Made by a program: the position numbers and the translations under genes
Origin: Promerops cafer
Taxonomy: Eukaryota > Chordata > Aves > Passeriformes > Nectariniidae
Length of the DNA: 64,000 bases
Direction: 5' to 3'
NCBI GenBank assembly: GCA_013398275.1
Contig: VZSE01009546.1
Location: forward strand, 310,001-374,000
Part shown: positions 62,165-64,000 of the stretch, piece after piece
Layout of the letters: every line of letters starts with the position of its first letter
How positions within the stretch are numbered: position 1 is the stretch's first letter
Notes under the pieces: model-generated
Told to the model about the DNA's origin: nothing
Databases searched by the model: none
The model's input: the letters and a program-made list of their open reading frames with translations, nothing else

Positions 62165-62353
62165 AAGAAAGGATTCTGGGGTGCTCTCAGCATGGGGAAA
62201 TTTGAATTCAGAGGTAAGATTGATACTGATTTTAATAGTCAAAAATACCTAAATGCATAATACATTGCTAATAAAAAAATATTTCTAAATGGGTGGTAGG
62301 TTTGTTTTGGTACAGGTTTTTTTTGTTGGTGCTTTTTTTTTTCCTTTTTTTTT
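62165..62353. repeat. Exact 189-bp duplication, copy 2
   Basis: Identical to 61975-62163. Here the final T run is one base longer and is followed by unique sequence (CTCCAGTGTTTCACAG), so this is the copy that continues naturally to the right, while copy 1 continues naturally to the left. Confidence 0.95.
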
Positions 62354-64000
62354 TCTCCAGTGTTTCACAGGCAGGCATTACTATTTAAATAGTCTTGGCT
62401 TAATGTGCCTACAAAAACAAGAACCAGAAATCCTTAAGAAAAAGCAGCATGACTATGATGCTAAAATCTGAGACCTCAGAACTTCAGTGTTAAGAAATTA
62501 GGAGATGGAGGAGAGTAGAATCATTGCTTTCTTGCAGTAGATTGCGTGTTGGGTCATTCAGTAATCAATAATGAAATGGGTAGCACCCTCAATTGCACAT
62601 ATTTCACTCTTAGTGTGAGCTCTGTTGTCCATCTTGGGGATTAATAGTTTTATGGAGTGACTCCTTCAGCAGTCAAGTGCTTTTTCACATGAACCTTTCT
62701 TCTGCTGGGAGTTTAATGTGCTGGCAGATGTAAGATTTCAGGACCTGGCACATAAAAACAATGTTCCACTAAAGACTAAATTCCTTAAGTTACTCTTTAT
62801 CTTTCAAACTGAGTTTTCCTGGGGCATATATCCAAGATTAGTAACTTTCTGGTGATTTGACCATTTCCAAGACTGTATGGTAGTTCTACTAGAATAAATC
62901 CTACTTGAAACAGAATAAAACAGGATGTAAAATTATGAAAGATTAAATATTTATCATTTGGTGGAAATGAAGACATGCATGTGAAACATTGAAAGGTTGT
63001 GACTGAAAGAAAGACTAGCACTCTGTACTGTGTACACTTTCACCTCCTTGGTTCTGGACCTCCAATTAATTCTGGGCTGGAATACTGAAAAAGGAATGTG
63101 ATATTTTTGACATTCATATAATAGGTGACATAATTTCTAGCTATAAACTGTGTCATACTGGAACACTAACAGCATTTTTGCAGCATTATTTTCAACTACT
63201 GAGTTCAGTGCTATGCTGACAAAATGGCTAATGTGATCCTTAGGCGTGAGCACAGAGGATCAATAAGTAGGTGATTTTCACCTCTTTAAACCAAGTCAGT
63301 GAGACAGATATTGAGAAGCTAAATATGGTTCTCTTCCCCACAGTCTGGCTGTGGTCATATTTTAAACGTGAGGCCAGTGTGTAAATGAGCTGCAAAGATG
63401 ATGTAAAGGCTTTTGAAAGGCAGACTTAGAAACCTCCAGCTGTTAGGCTGAGAGAAGGAAAAACAAAAGGTTGCAGTAACTTGATTGCTGCATATAAGTA
63501 TTTCTGAGGTGAAAAAAAATGCTGGCTGTTGAAGAGCTCTTCATTCTCTCTGGGAAGCACAATGAATGAGACTCCCTGGGAGCTGCTACCACGCAGGGAG
63601 AAGGGGCAAGCACTGCCGTACTATGGGTTGGACAGGGCTTCTTCACCTCACACATCTTGGCAAGTCCCAGGGCAAACATTTTTGCAGTTGTTGGGCAAAC
63701 AGCTCTTTAGCCAAGATAAAGTTTTTCAGTCTAGTATATGATAGTTGAAAGATACATAATGAATGTTAAAATAAGTCAGGTTGAGTGGTTAAGAGATCCC
63801 TTCAAGGCTTAAACCCTGATTATTTCTTTAAGGACATTTAAATTTTAAGGACATTTACATTTCAACCTGGGCTTTTCAAAAGACACTCACAGATCCTGGT
63901 TCTATTTTTATTTTTATCAGAAGTTTAAGACATGGAGACTATTTCCTTTAGATTCAGGATACCATATTTCTGTATATTTTTTGTAGGGATGTTCTCCTAA
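62354..64000. other. Gene-free stretch to the window end
   Basis: About 1.65 kb with no supported gene or classified repeat. An open frame from 62361 to 62471 after an acceptor-like TTCTCCAG is described in the findings. Confidence 0.45.

Overview
This window looks like vertebrate nuclear DNA, most likely from a bird. The main evidence is the interspersed repeats. Nearly all those I recognise are CR1 LINE fragments, both young-looking truncated 3' ends with the avian tail (variants of CCTTCCAACCC then ATTCTATG) and much older, heavily mutated CR1 copies. I see no Alu, B1, L1 or other mammal-type repeats. Outside one island the sequence is A+T-rich and CpG-poor, with many short microsatellites, as expected of a gene-poor macrochromosomal region. 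A crocodilian or turtle cannot be fully excluded. The species cannot be named from what is visible.

Layout. 1-31.8 kb: non-coding DNA with CR1 pieces near 0.7-1.06, 7.0, 16.1-17.2 (antisense), 18.76-19.71 and 23.8-24.1 kb, an unclassified old repeat near 11.7-12.2 kb, several microsatellites and a diverged ~80-bp tandem repeat at 27.27-27.56 kb. About 31.85-32.24 kb: the only CpG island, preceded by an 18-G run and holding one N. It contains a strong splice donor (CGGG|GTAAGT, exon end 32175), so it is read as a promoter with a first exon transcribed to the right. 32.2-64 kb: probably intronic or intergenic DNA with further CR1 fragments (32.5, 45.3-46.0, 50.05-50.43, 51.2-52.06, 57.8-58.4, 59.9 kb), a 208-bp polypyrimidine tract at 46.1-46.3 kb, a possible solo-LTR-like block at 38.4-39.1 kb and an exact 189-bp duplication around a single N at 62164 that looks like an assembly artefact.

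No protein-coding gene can be called with confidence. The open frames are short (none above 149 codons), sit in low-complexity or repeat DNA, or match nothing I recognise. No CRISPR array, operon, tRNA, rRNA or snRNA gene was recognised. I found no convincing new biological system. The points most worth a second look are the CpG-island first exon, the false-duplication candidate, the old tandem repeat, the polypyrimidine tract and a few AT-rich blocks that could be conserved enhancers.
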